DNA of 64,000 bases from Lactobacillus ultunensis DSM 16047 (GCF_001436305.1 NZ_AZFO01000001.1:62001-126000), one strand, 5' to 3'; positions 26,302-36,889 are shown, counted from the first letter of the stretch. The notes: generated by a model from the sequence alone, not told the origin. Numbers and translations: made by a program.

Positions 26302-27330
26302 TTATCTCTTAATAACTGAATCGCGTAGGTTTAATTGACTATGGCAAGTAATAGTTAGGGGGATTTTTATTTTTTCAGTAATTAAATCTTTGGCAAGTCT
26401 TACAGCTGTTTTTCCCATTTCTTCAGTGTCAATGTAGACACTGGAGAGAGTAGGAGTTAAATAGCGATTAATGTCAACATCATCGAAACTAATAATTGAA
26501 ATGTCTTGCGGAATATTAATACCAGCATCTTTAAATGCTTTGTATACGCCTAGAGCCATTGGATCACTAGCTACTACTACAGCAGTAGGGAGATCTTTTA
26601 ATTTAGCAATTTTGGTTGCTGCAGCTAGTGCATCTTCGGCTGACCAATTAGCATTATAAGCGTGACAGTATTGATCTAAATTATGTAATTTCATCCATGA
26701 AAGGTAGCCAGTTTCGCGCAAATCATCTTTTTCATAGGCAGGTTTACCATCTAGACCGTTAACAGTTGATTTCCCACCAATATAAGCAATATTTCGGTGT
26801 CCCATCTCATATAAAGTATCTAAGATATATGTGGTTGCTTCAATAAAGTCATTACGGACAATATTGCAACCGTAGATATTAGTGTTAACATCAAGAAAAA
26901 TTACGTTGGAATTAATATTTTGAATTTGCTTGATTGCGGCTGGGGTCATTTCTCCTTCAATAATTGCACTACCGAAATTAGCTAATTCATTCCATTCCTT
27001 ATTTGGATCTTCTAGTTTGAAAGGTTGTTCGATCCGTAAATGCCATTTTTTTGCTTCTTCATTAATGCCGTTGTGCATTTTAAGAAAGTAGGGATCATTA
27101 ATTTCTCGCGCTTTGTTATACCGCATTATCAATGCAATGGATAGATTAGGATCCGTTTGTTTTGGTCCAACATTTCTTTTCCCTTTCTTATAATGCAGAT
27201 GTTTAGCGATTTCGATTACTCGACCACGCGTATCTTCGTTAATATGGAAGGAAGGATCATTGTTTAAAATACGGGAAACACTAGCAGGTGATACGCCTGC
27301 AATTCTCGCAATATCTCTAATACTTGCCAT
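26302..27330 (-). CDS. LacI-family transcriptional regulator of the first sugar cluster
   Basis: 342 residues: N-terminal helix-turn-helix starting MASIRDIARIAGVSPASVSR, hinge, and a periplasmic-binding-like effector domain (IAYIGGKSTVNG, VVASDPMALGVYKA, ISIISFDDVD). I chose ATG 27330, preceded by GGAGGG, rather than the in-frame start at 27354, because helix-turn-helix proteins begin at this Met. It lies convergent to the GH1 gene and most likely represses the divergent promoters at 20811-20967, whose palindromes fit the LacI family. The effector is unknown. Confidence 0.9.
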   Translation of the reverse strand: MASIRDIARIAGVSPASVSRILNNDPSFHINEDTRGRVIEIAKHLHYKKGKRNVGPKQTDPNLSIALIMRYNKAREINDPYFLKMHNGINEEAKKWHLRIEQPFKLEDPNKEWNELANFGSAIIEGEMTPAAIKQIQNINSNVIFLDVNTNIYGCNIVRNDFIEATTYILDTLYEMGHRNIAYIGGKSTVNGLDGKPAYEKDDLRETGYLSWMKLHNLDQYCHAYNANWSAEDALAAATKIAKLKDLPTAVVVASDPMALGVYKAFKDAGINIPQDISIISFDDVDINRYLTPTLSSVYIDTEEMGKTAVRLAKDLITEKIKIPLTITCHSQLNLRDSVIKR

Positions 27331-27401
27331 AAAAGCCCTCCTATTTATTCTCAATTATACAACTAGTTGAGTAAGACAGTCTTTCCTAGGTTTTAGAGAA
27401 T

Positions 27402-27434
27402 AAAAAACACTAGTTGATCAGACTAGTGTTTTTT
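27402..27434. terminator. Terminator after galE (minus strand)
   Basis: AAAAAACACTAGT (27402-27414) pairs perfectly with ACTAGTGTTTTTT (27422-27434); A/T runs on both sides make it usable in either direction. Confidence 0.93.
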
Positions 27435-27476
27435 GGATAACAGAAATATTTAAAAAGACAGGTTTAATTATTAACT

Positions 27477-28469
27477 TTACTTATCTTCGTAACCCTTTGG
27501 GTGACTCTTGTGCCACTTCCAAGCAGTTGCGATAACATCATCAACGTTTTCGTGCTTTGGCTTCCAGCCTAAAACAGTTCTTGCCTTAGTTGAGTCAGCA
27601 ACCAATGAGTCTGGGTCACCGCCACGACGTGGTCCCATAGTGTAAGGGATGTCAATGCCAGTAACTTTCTTGGCACTTTCCAAGATTTCCAAGTTAGAGT
27701 AACCGTGAGCAGTACCTAAGTTGAAGACATCAGACTTGTTGGTCTTCATCATGTGTTTCAATGCCAAAATGTGAGCATCGATTAAGTCTTCTACTTGAAC
27801 GTAGTCACGAACATTGGTACCGTCCTTAGTATTGTAGTCGTCACCAAAAATAGTGAATTTGCCATCACCAGAAAGGGCACTCTTCAAGATATTTGGAATC
27901 AAGTGAGTTTCTGGGGCATGGTCTTCACCAATCTTGCCATCGCTTGAAGCACCAGCAACATTGAAGTAACGCAATGCAGTGTACTTAATGCCATCAGCCT
28001 TGTCAGCCCAAGCCATGATCTTTTCCATCATCATCTTGGTTTCACCATATGGGTTGATTGGGTTAAGTGGAGTATCTTCGGTGATTGGCAACTTCTTAGG
28101 AATACCATAAGTAGCAGCTGAACTTGAGAATACCAAGTACTTGGTGCCTGCATCGTTCATGGCTTTAAGCAATGAAATCATGCCTGAAACGTTGTTGTCA
28201 TAATACTTAAGTGGCTTCTTAACTGATTCAGGAACCAATGAGTAAGCAGCAAAGTGCATTACTGCATCAATCTTTTCGTCACGTAAAATCTTAGAAACTA
28301 AGAAGGTATCCTCGATATCACCTTGGTAGAATTTAGCCTTTGGATCAACAGCCTTTCTGTGACCAGTATATAAAGCATCAAGGACAACAACATCGTTGCC
28401 TTCTCTTACTAATTCTCTAACAGCGTGTGAACCGATATAGCCCGCACCACCGATAACTAAAACTTTCAT
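27477..28469 (-). CDS. galE: UDP-glucose 4-epimerase
   Basis: It interconverts UDP-galactose and UDP-glucose, closing the Leloir pathway. The 330-residue protein has the NAD-binding GGAGYIGSH at residues 7-15, SSSAATYG with the catalytic Ser/Thr region, and [12 protein letters not shown] with the YxxxK motif, then [10 protein letters not shown] and the [18 protein letters not shown] segment. All are standard for short-chain GalE. It is transcribed from its own promoter at 28514-28548, apart from lacLM, and shares the operator type with lacS and galK. Confidence 0.96.
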   Translation of the reverse strand: MKVLVIGGAGYIGSHAVRELVREGNDVVVLDALYTGHRKAVDPKAKFYQGDIEDTFLVSKILRDEKIDAVMHFAAYSLVPESVKKPLKYYDNNVSGMISLLKAMNDAGTKYLVFSSSAATYGIPKKLPITEDTPLNPINPYGETKMMMEKIMAWADKADGIKYTALRYFNVAGASSDGKIGEDHAPETHLIPNILKSALSGDGKFTIFGDDYNTKDGTNVRDYVQVEDLIDAHILALKHMMKTNKSDVFNLGTAHGYSNLEILESAKKVTGIDIPYTMGPRRGGDPDSLVADSTKARTVLGWKPKHENVDDVIATAWKWHKSHPKGYEDK

Positions 28470-28499
28470 GTATATGCTCCTTTTAATAGTTATTAGCTT

Positions 28500-28548
28500 T
28501 TGAAATCGATTACATTATAGCACATAATTTAGTAAAAGATTTACTAAA
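28500..28548 (-). promoter_or_regulatory. galE promoter with lac-type operator and cre
   Basis: On the minus strand an extended -10 TGC-TATAAT (28522-28514) is preceded by a perfect inverted repeat TTTAGTAAA-N3-TTTACTAAA (28528-28548) over the -35 region, and followed by a cre-like box TGAAATCGATTACA (28501-28514), one mismatch from consensus. Confidence 0.72.
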
Positions 28549-28568
28549 TTTAAATAAATTATTTAGAT

Positions 28569-29522
28569 TTAGTTGATGATGAATGAAAATTCATGATCTT
28601 GCTCTGGATCAATATGATATTGATCTTCTACATCGCTGCCCCAGCTGTCAATACCGCCGACACCACGTACTGCACCTGCAATGACTAGGACGGTTCTACG
28701 TGGAAGAGGCAATTCTTCAATATGAGTTGCATTTTCTAATTCTTCAGCAGTGTACGGTATGCAACTGAAGTTAAATGGTTGTTTATCCTGCTGAATTGTT
28801 AGATTGAATTTACCAAAGGTATCTGCATTATTCTGTGTAGTATTGCGTGTGATCGTTAGTTTATTAGTTTGCATGTGCATCCCATTTTCTTGAGGTACCA
28901 GATATTTGGTTACTGGTAATCCTTGAATATGGAAGTTGCCATGACTTGCGCCAGCCATCCGATCTGGGTAGGTTTCACCAGATAAACCTTGATAGTCAAA
29001 GCCTGTAGCCAGCGTTGGCATAATGAAACGCATACCAATTACAGGAAGTGGCGGTAAACCTTTTTTACCATAATAATGCATTGTCACATGAATGTGTCCA
29101 TCATTATCAATATTATATATAATTTTTACTTCAGTTGCAGGAATAGTTAAAGTTTGATAAGTGAAAGTTATTTCAACGCTATTAGCATATTCTTGATTGC
29201 TGAATTCATTATCAATAGGAGCAATAGGTAATTTAGAGAAATCATGATTATCTACTTTTAAATGGATGTCAGTACATTTGGCAAACATGTCAGATCCCAG
29301 CCATTGAGCAGCTTTTAAATTGAAGCCACTGCCACGGTCGTTATCAGTAGTTGCACGCCAAAAAGTTGGAGTAGGGGTGCGATACAGCCATTCTTTATCT
29401 TGCACTTTTAAAGATTCTAAGCCGCCTCGTTCATAGCTGAAAATGTATTGAAAATCTTGACCATTAACACCAAGAGTGGCATCGCCGTAAATAACATGTA
29501 ATTGATTATTTGTGTAAACCAT
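28569..29522 (-). CDS. lacM: Beta-galactosidase small subunit (GH2, LacM)
   Basis: A 317-residue subunit equivalent to the C-terminal domain 5 of LacZ-type GH2 enzymes, starting [14 protein letters not shown] and containing [16 protein letters not shown], the metal/substrate-contact region, and [25 protein letters not shown]. It has no catalytic residues of its own and must pair with LacL. Its start overlaps the end of lacL by 17 bases. Heterodimeric LacLM is a well-known arrangement in lactobacilli, not a broken lacZ. Confidence 0.95.
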   Translation of the reverse strand: MVYTNNQLHVIYGDATLGVNGQDFQYIFSYERGGLESLKVQDKEWLYRTPTPTFWRATTDNDRGSGFNLKAAQWLGSDMFAKCTDIHLKVDNHDFSKLPIAPIDNEFSNQEYANSVEITFTYQTLTIPATEVKIIYNIDNDGHIHVTMHYYGKKGLPPLPVIGMRFIMPTLATGFDYQGLSGETYPDRMAGASHGNFHIQGLPVTKYLVPQENGMHMQTNKLTITRNTTQNNADTFGKFNLTIQQDKQPFNFSCIPYTAEELENATHIEELPLPRRTVLVIAGAVRGVGGIDSWGSDVEDQYHIDPEQDHEFSFIIN

Positions 29523-31389
29523 AGTAATATCTCACTTCCTGCATAGCTGGCTTAGGTGTTCTGTCTGCAAACATTAATCCGTCACCAGAAAATTCATAAT
29601 CAGAATGACGGTCATCAAAGTCGCCGCCATACCGCAATACATCTTGTCCACTGATTGAGTCATGAACCAGTAAAGCTTGATCAATAAAGTCCCAAATAAA
29701 GCCACCCATGTATTGAGGGTACTGATCAAGTAATTTGATGTAGGAACTCATGCCACCATCAGAGTTGCCCATATCATGCATATATTCGCATTCCATGAAT
29801 GGCTTTTGAGGGCTATCTTGAAGATATTTTTCAACGTCTTTAGGAGGAAGGTACATACAGCTTTCTACGTCTGAAATTTGATCTTTTAATTCAGGACGAT
29901 GAGCAACGCCTTCATAATGAACTAGTCTAGAATTATCGTGATTTTTGTAGAAATCATTCATTGCGACAATGTTACTGCCAGCATAAGATTCGTTACCCAA
30001 CGACCAAAAAAGAATAGCAGTATGGTTTTTGAAAGTTTCATAATTGCTGCGAGCTCGGTCGATGACGACTTCTTTCCATTGAGGAATTGATCCAGGTACA
30101 TTATCAGATGGCTCAGTTTGTCCCATTTTTTGCCAGGTACCGTGAGATTCTAGGTTATTTTCGGCCATCATATAAATACCATTTTGATCACACATGTAGT
30201 ACCACGGAATTTGGTTAGGATAGTGGCAAGTTCTTACAGCATTGATATTGTTTTCTTTAAAAGTTTGAATATCTTGTTTCATATCATCAAGTGTTATGCT
30301 GCGACCACGTTTTGCATCCCATTCATGACGGTTAACCCCATTGATAATCAGTCTTTTCCCATTGAGTAAAACAACTTTGTCAGTGGTAATTTCAATTTTT
30401 CTAAAACCAAATTGATAAGGTACAAGTTCAATTAAATGCCCAGATTGGTTATGAATTTCAATAATTAGTTGATACAAGTATGGGTCATGATTATCCCATA
30501 GATGAATGTCTTTAAGCAATTTATCGCTGATAGCTATAGTAGGTTTGACAGACGTGTTTTCTTCTAAAATAGTCTTACCGTAGATATCTTCCACTGATAG
30601 ATGAACTGAACCTTCCATTTTACCAGTAAAGTGCAATTTAGCATTGAATACCCCGTCTTGGTAATCATTAACCACGGTAGGCTTTAAGTCTAAATCAGTT
30701 AAGTGGGTGTCTGGAATACCCAATAATTCTACTGAACGGAAAATACCAGAAAATCTAAACATATCCTGATCTTCCAGCCATGAAGCAGTACTGTGTTTAT
30801 AAACTTCAACAGCTAAAAGATTGTCTTTTTCTTTAATAAAAGGGGTAAGGTTAAATTCTGACGGGGTGAAGCTATCTTCGGCATAACCGACAAAGTTACC
30901 ATTAAGATAAACAAACATTGCTCTCTCTACGCCTTCAAAGACAATATGTATTTCATGTCCTAATAGGGCTATATTCAAGTCAAAATGTTTAATATAAGAG
31001 CCAACAGTGTTGTCTTTCCCTTGACTGAAAGAGTCGGTTTCGATGCCTTTACCTAATGTATAGGCCGGTCTACGATAGATTTTTCCTTCCCATGGATAGA
31101 GGATATTGGTGTATTGATTTTGAGCATAGCCATTGAGTTCGATTTCACTTGGAACCTGAATAGAATCGAATGAAGATGAATCAAATTCTGGTTGATAAAA
31201 ATCAACTGGACGACTCTGAGGATTTTTAGAGAAATTAAACCTCCATTTTCCGTTCAAGCTTTGCTTAAAGCTGCTATGGTGTTCTTGCCACTCACGATAA
31301 TTTTTGAAAAAGGGATGATCGCTGTGAGCAGGTAATTGGTTAACTCTGTAAACTTCAGGGTCATCAAGCCATTTAATATTTGCTTTCAT
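29506..31389 (-). CDS. lacL: Beta-galactosidase large subunit (GH2, LacL)
   Basis: The 627-residue catalytic subunit hydrolyses lactose. Domains in order: sugar-binding jelly roll (about 40-210), immunoglobulin-like domain, and TIM barrel with [29 protein letters not shown], acid/base Glu in WSLGNES and nucleophile Glu in [14 protein letters not shown] 31389 follows a promoter with an extended -10 and a cre at 31421-31436. It forms a transcript with lacM and diverges from lacR. Confidence 0.96.
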   Translation of the reverse strand: MKANIKWLDDPEVYRVNQLPAHSDHPFFKNYREWQEHHSSFKQSLNGKWRFNFSKNPQSRPVDFYQPEFDSSSFDSIQVPSEIELNGYAQNQYTNILYPWEGKIYRRPAYTLGKGIETDSFSQGKDNTVGSYIKHFDLNIALLGHEIHIVFEGVERAMFVYLNGNFVGYAEDSFTPSEFNLTPFIKEKDNLLAVEVYKHSTASWLEDQDMFRFSGIFRSVELLGIPDTHLTDLDLKPTVVNDYQDGVFNAKLHFTGKMEGSVHLSVEDIYGKTILEENTSVKPTIAISDKLLKDIHLWDNHDPYLYQLIIEIHNQSGHLIELVPYQFGFRKIEITTDKVVLLNGKRLIINGVNRHEWDAKRGRSITLDDMKQDIQTFKENNINAVRTCHYPNQIPWYYMCDQNGIYMMAENNLESHGTWQKMGQTEPSDNVPGSIPQWKEVVIDRARSNYETFKNHTAILFWSLGNESYAGSNIVAMNDFYKNHDNSRLVHYEGVAHRPELKDQISDVESCMYLPPKDVEKYLQDSPQKPFMECEYMHDMGNSDGGMSSYIKLLDQYPQYMGGFIWDFIDQALLVHDSISGQDVLRYGGDFDDRHSDYEFSGDGLMFADRTPKPAMQEVRYYYGLHK

Positions 31390-31420
31390 GCTAATACCTA
31401 GTTTCTATGAATAAAATATT

Positions 31421-31443
31421 TTGAAAACGGTTTTATTATAGCA
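31421..31443 (-). promoter_or_regulatory. lacLM promoter (extended -10) with cre
   Basis: On the minus strand TGC-TATAAT (31443-31435) is identical to the galE -10. TTGAAAACGGTTTTAT (31421-31436) overlaps the start site and resembles a CcpA cre box. Only degenerate TTTAC half-sites are seen upstream (31488-31508). Confidence 0.65.
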
Positions 31444-31555
31444 CGTAAAATAACGCATTTACCGCATTAATAAAACATTAACCTTTATTTACTTACATAT
31501 TTACTCAACAAATAGCTTTGGCTACAAGTGAAAAAGTGGCAGTAGTTTATTTAAA

Positions 31556-31577
31556 TTTAGTAAATATTTTGTATAAT
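31556..31577 (+). promoter_or_regulatory. lacR operator half-site and -10
   Basis: TTTAGTAAA (31556-31564) lies just before TATAAT (31572-31577), consistent with autoregulation of lacR. The -35 is weak. Confidence 0.5.
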
Positions 31578-31612
31578 AAAGATAAGAATTTGTAACTAGA
31601 AAAGAAATAATT

Positions 31613-32620
31613 ATGACAACTATTAAAGAAATTGCACTTGAATCAGGTTATTCTTCAGCTACCGTTTCTCGTCTGTTGAATAATGATCCTAATCTGTCTA
31701 TCACAGCTGATACTAAGAATAAAATACTAGAAATAGCTAATCGTTTGGGTTACTGGAAAGACCATCAGGAAAAGAAGATTCGTCCTACTATCGCTTTACT
31801 TTATCGAGTAAATCATGAAGAACAATTGCAAGACGAATATTTCACTTCTTTGAAGCAGGCTTTAATTTCTACAGTTGAACATGAAGCTTTAGAAATGAAG
31901 ACGTTTTATGATATCAATGATTTAATTGATAATGCTTCTTCATTCCAAGGCTTTATTGGTGTTGGTGCGGGGCCAATTGAAAACGCCAGTTTAAGAAAAC
32001 TGCATGAAGTATTACCTAATGGCGTATTTGTCGATACTAATCCAGCTCCTGAATTATTTGATTCTATTAGACCAAATTTAAGCTTAACTGTTAAGAACGC
32101 AATTGATCTATTTATTAAGAATGGCTATGAGCGAATTGGTTTTATTGGCGGTTTTGGCCCTAAGCATGATCATATTCAAGAAACAGATATCCGTTCTACT
32201 ACGTTTGCAGATTATATTAAGGTGCGAGGCAAAGAGAATAAATGGATGTTTGTAGATGGACCATTTAGTGTTGAAAATGGCTATAAGTTAGGGAAGAGAG
32301 TAATTGCAAAATGTAAAGGCAATTTACCGGATGCATTTTTGATTGCTTCAGATACGTTAGCAGTTGGTGTATTGCAGGCCTTCAATGAAAAAAACATCAA
32401 TGTTCCTAAAGATACAGCTATTTTGAGTATTAACAACAGTAATGTGGTTAAATATGTGTCACCACCACTATCTTCATACAATATTAATCAGCAAGAGATG
32501 ATTGATATGGCATTGGATATGTTGACTAACTTGATCATTAAGCCTGATAGAGCACACATGGATGTGAACATGAATACTAATTTAGTGGTTCGCAAGAGTT
32601 TCATCCCTAAGGCTGAGTAA
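31613..32620 (+). CDS. lacR: LacI-family repressor of the lac-gal locus
   Basis: 335 residues: helix-turn-helix MTTIKEIALESGYSSATVSRLL at the N-terminus, then an effector domain (ERIGFIGGFGP, FLIASDTLAVGVLQAF, TAILSINNSNVVKYVSPPLS). It sits between lacLM (divergent) and lacS. The TTTAGTAAA operator halves at galE, lacS, galK and its own promoter suggest that it controls the whole locus; galactose or a lactose derivative would be the expected inducer, but that is inference. The coding sequence is followed by a terminator. Confidence 0.9.
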   Translation: MTTIKEIALESGYSSATVSRLLNNDPNLSITADTKNKILEIANRLGYWKDHQEKKIRPTIALLYRVNHEEQLQDEYFTSLKQALISTVEHEALEMKTFYDINDLIDNASSFQGFIGVGAGPIENASLRKLHEVLPNGVFVDTNPAPELFDSIRPNLSLTVKNAIDLFIKNGYERIGFIGGFGPKHDHIQETDIRSTTFADYIKVRGKENKWMFVDGPFSVENGYKLGKRVIAKCKGNLPDAFLIASDTLAVGVLQAFNEKNINVPKDTAILSINNSNVVKYVSPPLSSYNINQQEMIDMALDMLTNLIIKPDRAHMDVNMNTNLVVRKSFIPKAE

Positions 32621-32661
32621 ATTATTTACTAAACAAAAATATTTTTAGTTTAAGTTTTAAG

Positions 32662-32696
32662 AAGAGAATGCAGATTAATTGCATTCTCTTTTTATT
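32662..32696 (+). terminator. Rho-independent terminator after lacR
   Basis: AAGAGAATGCA (32662-32672) pairs perfectly with TGCATTCTCTT (32680-32690), followed by TTTATTT. Confidence 0.9.
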
Positions 32697-32714
32697 TGTT
32701 GTGAAGGTAAATAA

Positions 32715-32785
32715 TTTAGTAAATCAAGATAATTACTTTACTAAAATAATTTAGAGCATATACTTAAGCATGCAAACGATTACAA
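32715..32785 (+). promoter_or_regulatory. lacS promoter with operator halves and a consensus cre
   Basis: TTTAGTAAA (32715-32723) and TTTACTAAA (32737-32745) are inverted; the latter overlaps the -35 TTTACT, which is 16 bases from TATACT (32759-32764). ATGCAAACGATTACAA (32770-32785) matches the cre consensus at every defined position. Confidence 0.75.
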
Positions 32786-32809
32786 AAGAGTTGTATGAGG
32801 AGAAAAAAT

Positions 32810-34729
32810 ATGCATAGACATCAAAATTCGGGAAAACAACTTATTTCCTACGCATCATTTTGTTTTGGTAACTTAGGTCATGCGGCATTTTATGGAGTGA
32901 TGAGTACTTACTTTATTATTTTTATCACCAGTAGCATGTTTAGTGGGGTAAACCAAGCTGTGGCTGATCGATTAATTGGCTTGATTACCGGATTAATGGT
33001 TTTAATTAGAATAGTTGAATTGGTTATTGATCCTATATTGGGTAACATAGTTGATAATACAAAATCAAGATGGGGCAAATTTAAACCGTGGATTTTGATT
33101 GGTACGTTAGTTAGTGCCGTTTTACTTTTAGTTCTCTTTACTGGTATTTTTGGATTAGCACAAAAGAGTTGGCTCTTATTTGCTGTTTTGTTTGTGTTAA
33201 TCTACATTGGCTTTGATGTGTTTTATTCATTATCCGATGTGTCATATTGGGGAATGGTTCCAGCTTTAAGTGAAGATTCACATGCACGTGGTATCTATAC
33301 TGCTTTAGGGGCTTTCTCAGGAGCAATTGGTTGGAACGGTTTAACTATTATTGTTGTTCCTATTGTAACTGGTGTAACTTTTGCGGTTACTGGTAAGCAT
33401 GAGGAAGGTGCACCTGGCTGGTTAGCTTTTGCTGCAGTGATTTCAATACTAGCAATTATTTGTGCGATAGCAGTCTGTGTCGGTACTAAAGAAAAGCATA
33501 ATATTATCAGAAATTCTGCTAAGCAAAAAACATCAATTGGGCAAGTCTTTGGTGCAATTTTTCATAATGATCAGATCCTTTGGCCTAGCTTAGCTTATTT
33601 ACTGTATTCATTGGCTAACGTAATTACCACAGGCGTGTTGTTCTACATGTATAAATTTGTAATTGGTAAGCCTGAACAATTTTGGATTGTTGGTGTAATT
33701 GCAACAATCATTGGTTTGTTTATTAGTCCATTGTTCCCAATTTTAAATAAATATATTCCAAGAAAATGGCTTTTTATAACGGGTCAAATTTGTATGGCTA
33801 TCGCCTATGTTTTATTCATTGTTGGGCGTAACAACGTTTATTTGATGGATTTAGGATTAGTTTTATTTAATATCAACTTTGCTCAATTAGTAACAGTATT
33901 AACTTTAACAGATGCTATTGAATATGGTCAGCTCAAGAATGGTCAAAGAAATGAAGCTGTTGTATTAGCGGTTCGACCAATGATTGATAAATTTACTGGA
34001 GCAGTTTCAAATGCTTTAGTTGGCTATGTTGCTATCGCCGCAGGTATGACAGGAACAGCTACTGCAGCAGATATGACCAGTAAAGATATTTCTACATTTA
34101 ACATGATGGCTTTATATATCCCACTGGTTTTAGCCATTACTTCTGTAGTAGTTTTTCTTACCAAAGTAACTTTAACTGAAAAGAAGCACGCACAGGTTGT
34201 CGAAGAATTGAAAGATAAATTGGCCGAAGGAAAAATTGAAAAGACGGTTTTAAATAATCAACTTCGTCCTAAAGAATTAGAAATTTTTGCACCAGCTGAT
34301 GGTGAATTGATGAAGATGTCATCTGTAGTTGATGAGAATGGTAGACCATTTCCAGGACGAGGTTTTGCAATTAAACCAAGTATGGGTAGAATATATGCTC
34401 CATTTGATGGTCAAGTAAAATTCACTTTTGGTACCAAACATGCCTTTGAAATTGTTTCAGATAATGGATTACAAGTGATTGTTCACGTAGGCTTAGGTAC
34501 GGTTAACTTACGTGGTGAAAGTTTTGAAACATTTTATGATGATGGTCAGAAGGTAAAGAAAGGAAATCTACTGCTTGAATTTGATCGTGATTTAGCGCTG
34601 AATAAAGGATATAAAGATACAGTAGTTGTTTTCTATTCTCAACCTCAAAGAATTATTAAAACGGATGAAGTTTTGGAAGGAACAACTGTTAAACATGGAG
34701 ATAAAGTAATAAATGTACAATTTAGATAA
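32810..34729 (+). CDS. lacS: Lactose permease LacS (GPH family) with C-terminal EIIA domain
   Basis: A 639-residue transporter: about 12 helices of the glycoside-pentoside-hexuronide family (residues about 10-460), with DxxxGNxVDNTKSRWGKFKPW in the conserved loop, fused to an IIA-Glc-like domain (about 500-639). The latter has the phospho-acceptor motif VIVHVGLGTVNL, so uptake or exchange may be tuned by HPr phosphorylation. It imports lactose by proton symport or galactose exchange. ATG 32810 has GAGGAGA at 32797-32803; the ATG at 32795 overlaps that site and is less likely. It is followed at 10 bases by the GH42 gene. Confidence 0.95.
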   Translation: MHRHQNSGKQLISYASFCFGNLGHAAFYGVMSTYFIIFITSSMFSGVNQAVADRLIGLITGLMVLIRIVELVIDPILGNIVDNTKSRWGKFKPWILIGTLVSAVLLLVLFTGIFGLAQKSWLLFAVLFVLIYIGFDVFYSLSDVSYWGMVPALSEDSHARGIYTALGAFSGAIGWNGLTIIVVPIVTGVTFAVTGKHEEGAPGWLAFAAVISILAIICAIAVCVGTKEKHNIIRNSAKQKTSIGQVFGAIFHNDQILWPSLAYLLYSLANVITTGVLFYMYKFVIGKPEQFWIVGVIATIIGLFISPLFPILNKYIPRKWLFITGQICMAIAYVLFIVGRNNVYLMDLGLVLFNINFAQLVTVLTLTDAIEYGQLKNGQRNEAVVLAVRPMIDKFTGAVSNALVGYVAIAAGMTGTATAADMTSKDISTFNMMALYIPLVLAITSVVVFLTKVTLTEKKHAQVVEELKDKLAEGKIEKTVLNNQLRPKELEIFAPADGELMKMSSVVDENGRPFPGRGFAIKPSMGRIYAPFDGQVKFTFGTKHAFEIVSDNGLQVIVHVGLGTVNLRGESFETFYDDGQKVKKGNLLLEFDRDLALNKGYKDTVVVFYSQPQRIIKTDEVLEGTTVKHGDKVINVQFR

Positions 34730-34738
34730 GGAATAACA

Positions 34739-36748
34739 ATGAATAAAGGACTAACACGCTTTTTATACGGTGGAGATTATAATCCGGATCAATGGTCTGA
34801 AGAAACTTGGTCAAAAGATATTCATGTTTTTAAAGAAGCTGATATTAATTCAGCAACGATCAACGTTTTTTCTTGGGCTTTACTTGAGCCAGAAGAAGGT
34901 AAATTTAATTTTGCTAAATTGGACAAGGTAGTTACCGAACTTTCGGAAGCCAACTTTAGTATTGTAATGGGGACATCAACTGCAGTCATGCCTGCCTGGA
35001 TGTTTAAGAAATATCCGGATGTGGCTCGAGTTGATTACCAAGGCAGACGGCATGTGTTTGGTCAGCGCCATAACTTTTGTCCTAACAGTAAGAATTATCA
35101 AAGATTAGCTAGTGAATTGGTAGAAAAACTAGCTGAACGGTATGGCGATAATCCGCATATTGTAGTTTGGCACGTAAATAATGAATATGGTGGCAACTGT
35201 TACTGTGAAAATTGTCAAAATGCATTTCGTGTTTGGCTGAAAAACAAATATCACAGTTTGGATAATTTAAATAAAGCTTGGAACATGAATGTTTGGAGTC
35301 ATACTATCTATGATTGGGATGAAATTGTAGTTCCTAATGAATTAGGGGATGCATGGGGTCCTGAAGGTAGCGAAACAATTGTGGCTGGCTTGTCTATTGA
35401 TTATCTTCGTTTCCAATCTGAGAGTTTGCAAAATCTCTTTAAGATGGAAAAGAGAATTATCAGAAAGTATGATTTTGATACACCAGTGACAACTAACTTC
35501 CATAGTTTGCCAAACAAGATGATTGATTATCAAAAGTGGGCTAAAGATCAAGATATTATTTCTTATGATAGTTATCCAACATATGATGCTCCAGCTTATC
35601 AACCAGCATTCTTGTATGACCTAATGAGAAGCTTGAAACATCAACCATTTATGTTAATGGAATCGGCACCTTCGTCAGTTAATTGGCAGCCTTATAGTCC
35701 GTTGAAACGTCCAGGCCAAATGGCAGCGACTGAATTACAAGCCGTAGCTCATGGTGCTGATACTGTACAATTCTTCCAATTGAAGCAAGCTGTCGGCGGT
35801 TCAGAAAAGTTTCATAGTGCTGTAATTGCTCATTCACAAAGAACAGATACTAGAGTATTTCGTGAATTAACTGATTTAGGCCAAAAGTTGAAGAAAGTAG
35901 GTCCAACAATTTTAGGATCTAAGACTCAAGCCGAAGTTGGAATTGTTTTTGATTGGAGTAATTTCTGGTCATATGAATATGTAGATGGTATTAACCAGGA
36001 TAAAAATTATGTTGATTCGATTTTAGATTATTATCGACAGTTTTATGAGCGAAATATTCCGGTGGATATTATTAGCGTGGATGACGATTTTAAAAAGTAT
36101 GATTTAATTGTGGCGCCTGTTCTTTATATGATTAAAGTGGGATTAGCAGAGAAAATTAATGAGTATGTCGCAAAAGGTGGTAATTTTGTAACTACCTATA
36201 TGTCAGGCATGGTGAATTCAACTGATAACATTTATCTAGGTGGATATCCAGGTCCTTTAAAAGAAGTTACGGGGATTTGGGTAGAAGAAAGTGATGCAAT
36301 TGTACCAGGTCATAAAACGATTGTTTCATTCAATGATCATGATTATGAAGCTAGTTTTATTTGTGATTTGATTCATCCAGGTAGAGCTAAGGTACTGGCT
36401 AAATATTCTAATGAATTTTATGCTGGTACAGCCGCGATTACCGAAAATAAATATGGAAAGGGTAAGGCTTGGTATATCGGTACTAAATTACAGCATCAAG
36501 GTTTAACACAAATCCTTAATCATATTATTTTGCAAGCGAATGTTGAATCAGTAATTAGAAATGGAGCCGGTTTAGAAATTACTAAGCGAATTACCGAAAA
36601 TGGTCAATCACTATATTTTGTACTCAATATGAGTAAGAAAAAACAAGAGTTACCTAGTGAGTTAAGAGATTATCAAGATTTATTAACGGGAAAGAAGGCT
36701 AGACAAAAAATAGAAAGGTGGGATGTCCAAATACTAATATCTAAATAA
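34739..36748 (+). CDS. Beta-galactosidase, GH42
   Basis: 669 residues, a retaining clan-A galactosidase unrelated to LacLM. It starts with FLYGGDYNPDQW, typical of GH42, and has the zinc-type Cys cluster (NCYCENC), acid/base Glu in WHVNNEYGGN (about residue 150), nucleophile Glu in MLMESAPSSVNW (about 305), a trimerisation domain and a C-terminal beta domain. It is translated with lacS, so the cell has two lactose- or galactoside-splitting enzymes. GGAATAACA precedes the ATG. Confidence 0.93.
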   Translation: MNKGLTRFLYGGDYNPDQWSEETWSKDIHVFKEADINSATINVFSWALLEPEEGKFNFAKLDKVVTELSEANFSIVMGTSTAVMPAWMFKKYPDVARVDYQGRRHVFGQRHNFCPNSKNYQRLASELVEKLAERYGDNPHIVVWHVNNEYGGNCYCENCQNAFRVWLKNKYHSLDNLNKAWNMNVWSHTIYDWDEIVVPNELGDAWGPEGSETIVAGLSIDYLRFQSESLQNLFKMEKRIIRKYDFDTPVTTNFHSLPNKMIDYQKWAKDQDIISYDSYPTYDAPAYQPAFLYDLMRSLKHQPFMLMESAPSSVNWQPYSPLKRPGQMAATELQAVAHGADTVQFFQLKQAVGGSEKFHSAVIAHSQRTDTRVFRELTDLGQKLKKVGPTILGSKTQAEVGIVFDWSNFWSYEYVDGINQDKNYVDSILDYYRQFYERNIPVDIISVDDDFKKYDLIVAPVLYMIKVGLAEKINEYVAKGGNFVTTYMSGMVNSTDNIYLGGYPGPLKEVTGIWVEESDAIVPGHKTIVSFNDHDYEASFICDLIHPGRAKVLAKYSNEFYAGTAAITENKYGKGKAWYIGTKLQHQGLTQILNHIILQANVESVIRNGAGLEITKRITENGQSLYFVLNMSKKKQELPSELRDYQDLLTGKKARQKIERWDVQILISK

Positions 36749-36771
36749 GTCTCCCTCATAGATTTATTTAA

Positions 36772-36798
36772 AGTCAGACGTTATGTCTGGCTTTTTAT
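36772..36798 (+). terminator. Terminator after the GH42 gene
   Basis: AGTCAGAC (36772-36779) pairs with GTCTGGCT (36785-36792; one G-U), followed by TTTTATTTT. Confidence 0.85.
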
Positions 36799-36827
36799 TT
36801 TATATCTCAATAAAATATTTTATTTAT

Positions 36828-36889
36828 TTAAGTAAACTATTTACTAAATAAAACAAAAAGAATATACTAGTAACTGAAAACGATTACAG
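36828..36889 (+). promoter_or_regulatory. galKTM promoter with operator and cre
   Basis: TTAAGTAAA-N3-TTTACTAAA (36828-36848, one mismatch from the galE repeat) covers the -35 TTTACT (36840-36845), 17 bases from TATACT (36863-36868). TGAAAACGATTACA (36875-36888) is a cre-like box at the start site. Confidence 0.75.

Noticed and set aside
29506-31389. lacL/lacM overlap read as a frameshifted lacZ
   Set aside because: Heterodimeric LacL+LacM with a 17-base overlap is the normal arrangement in lactobacilli; both parts are complete.
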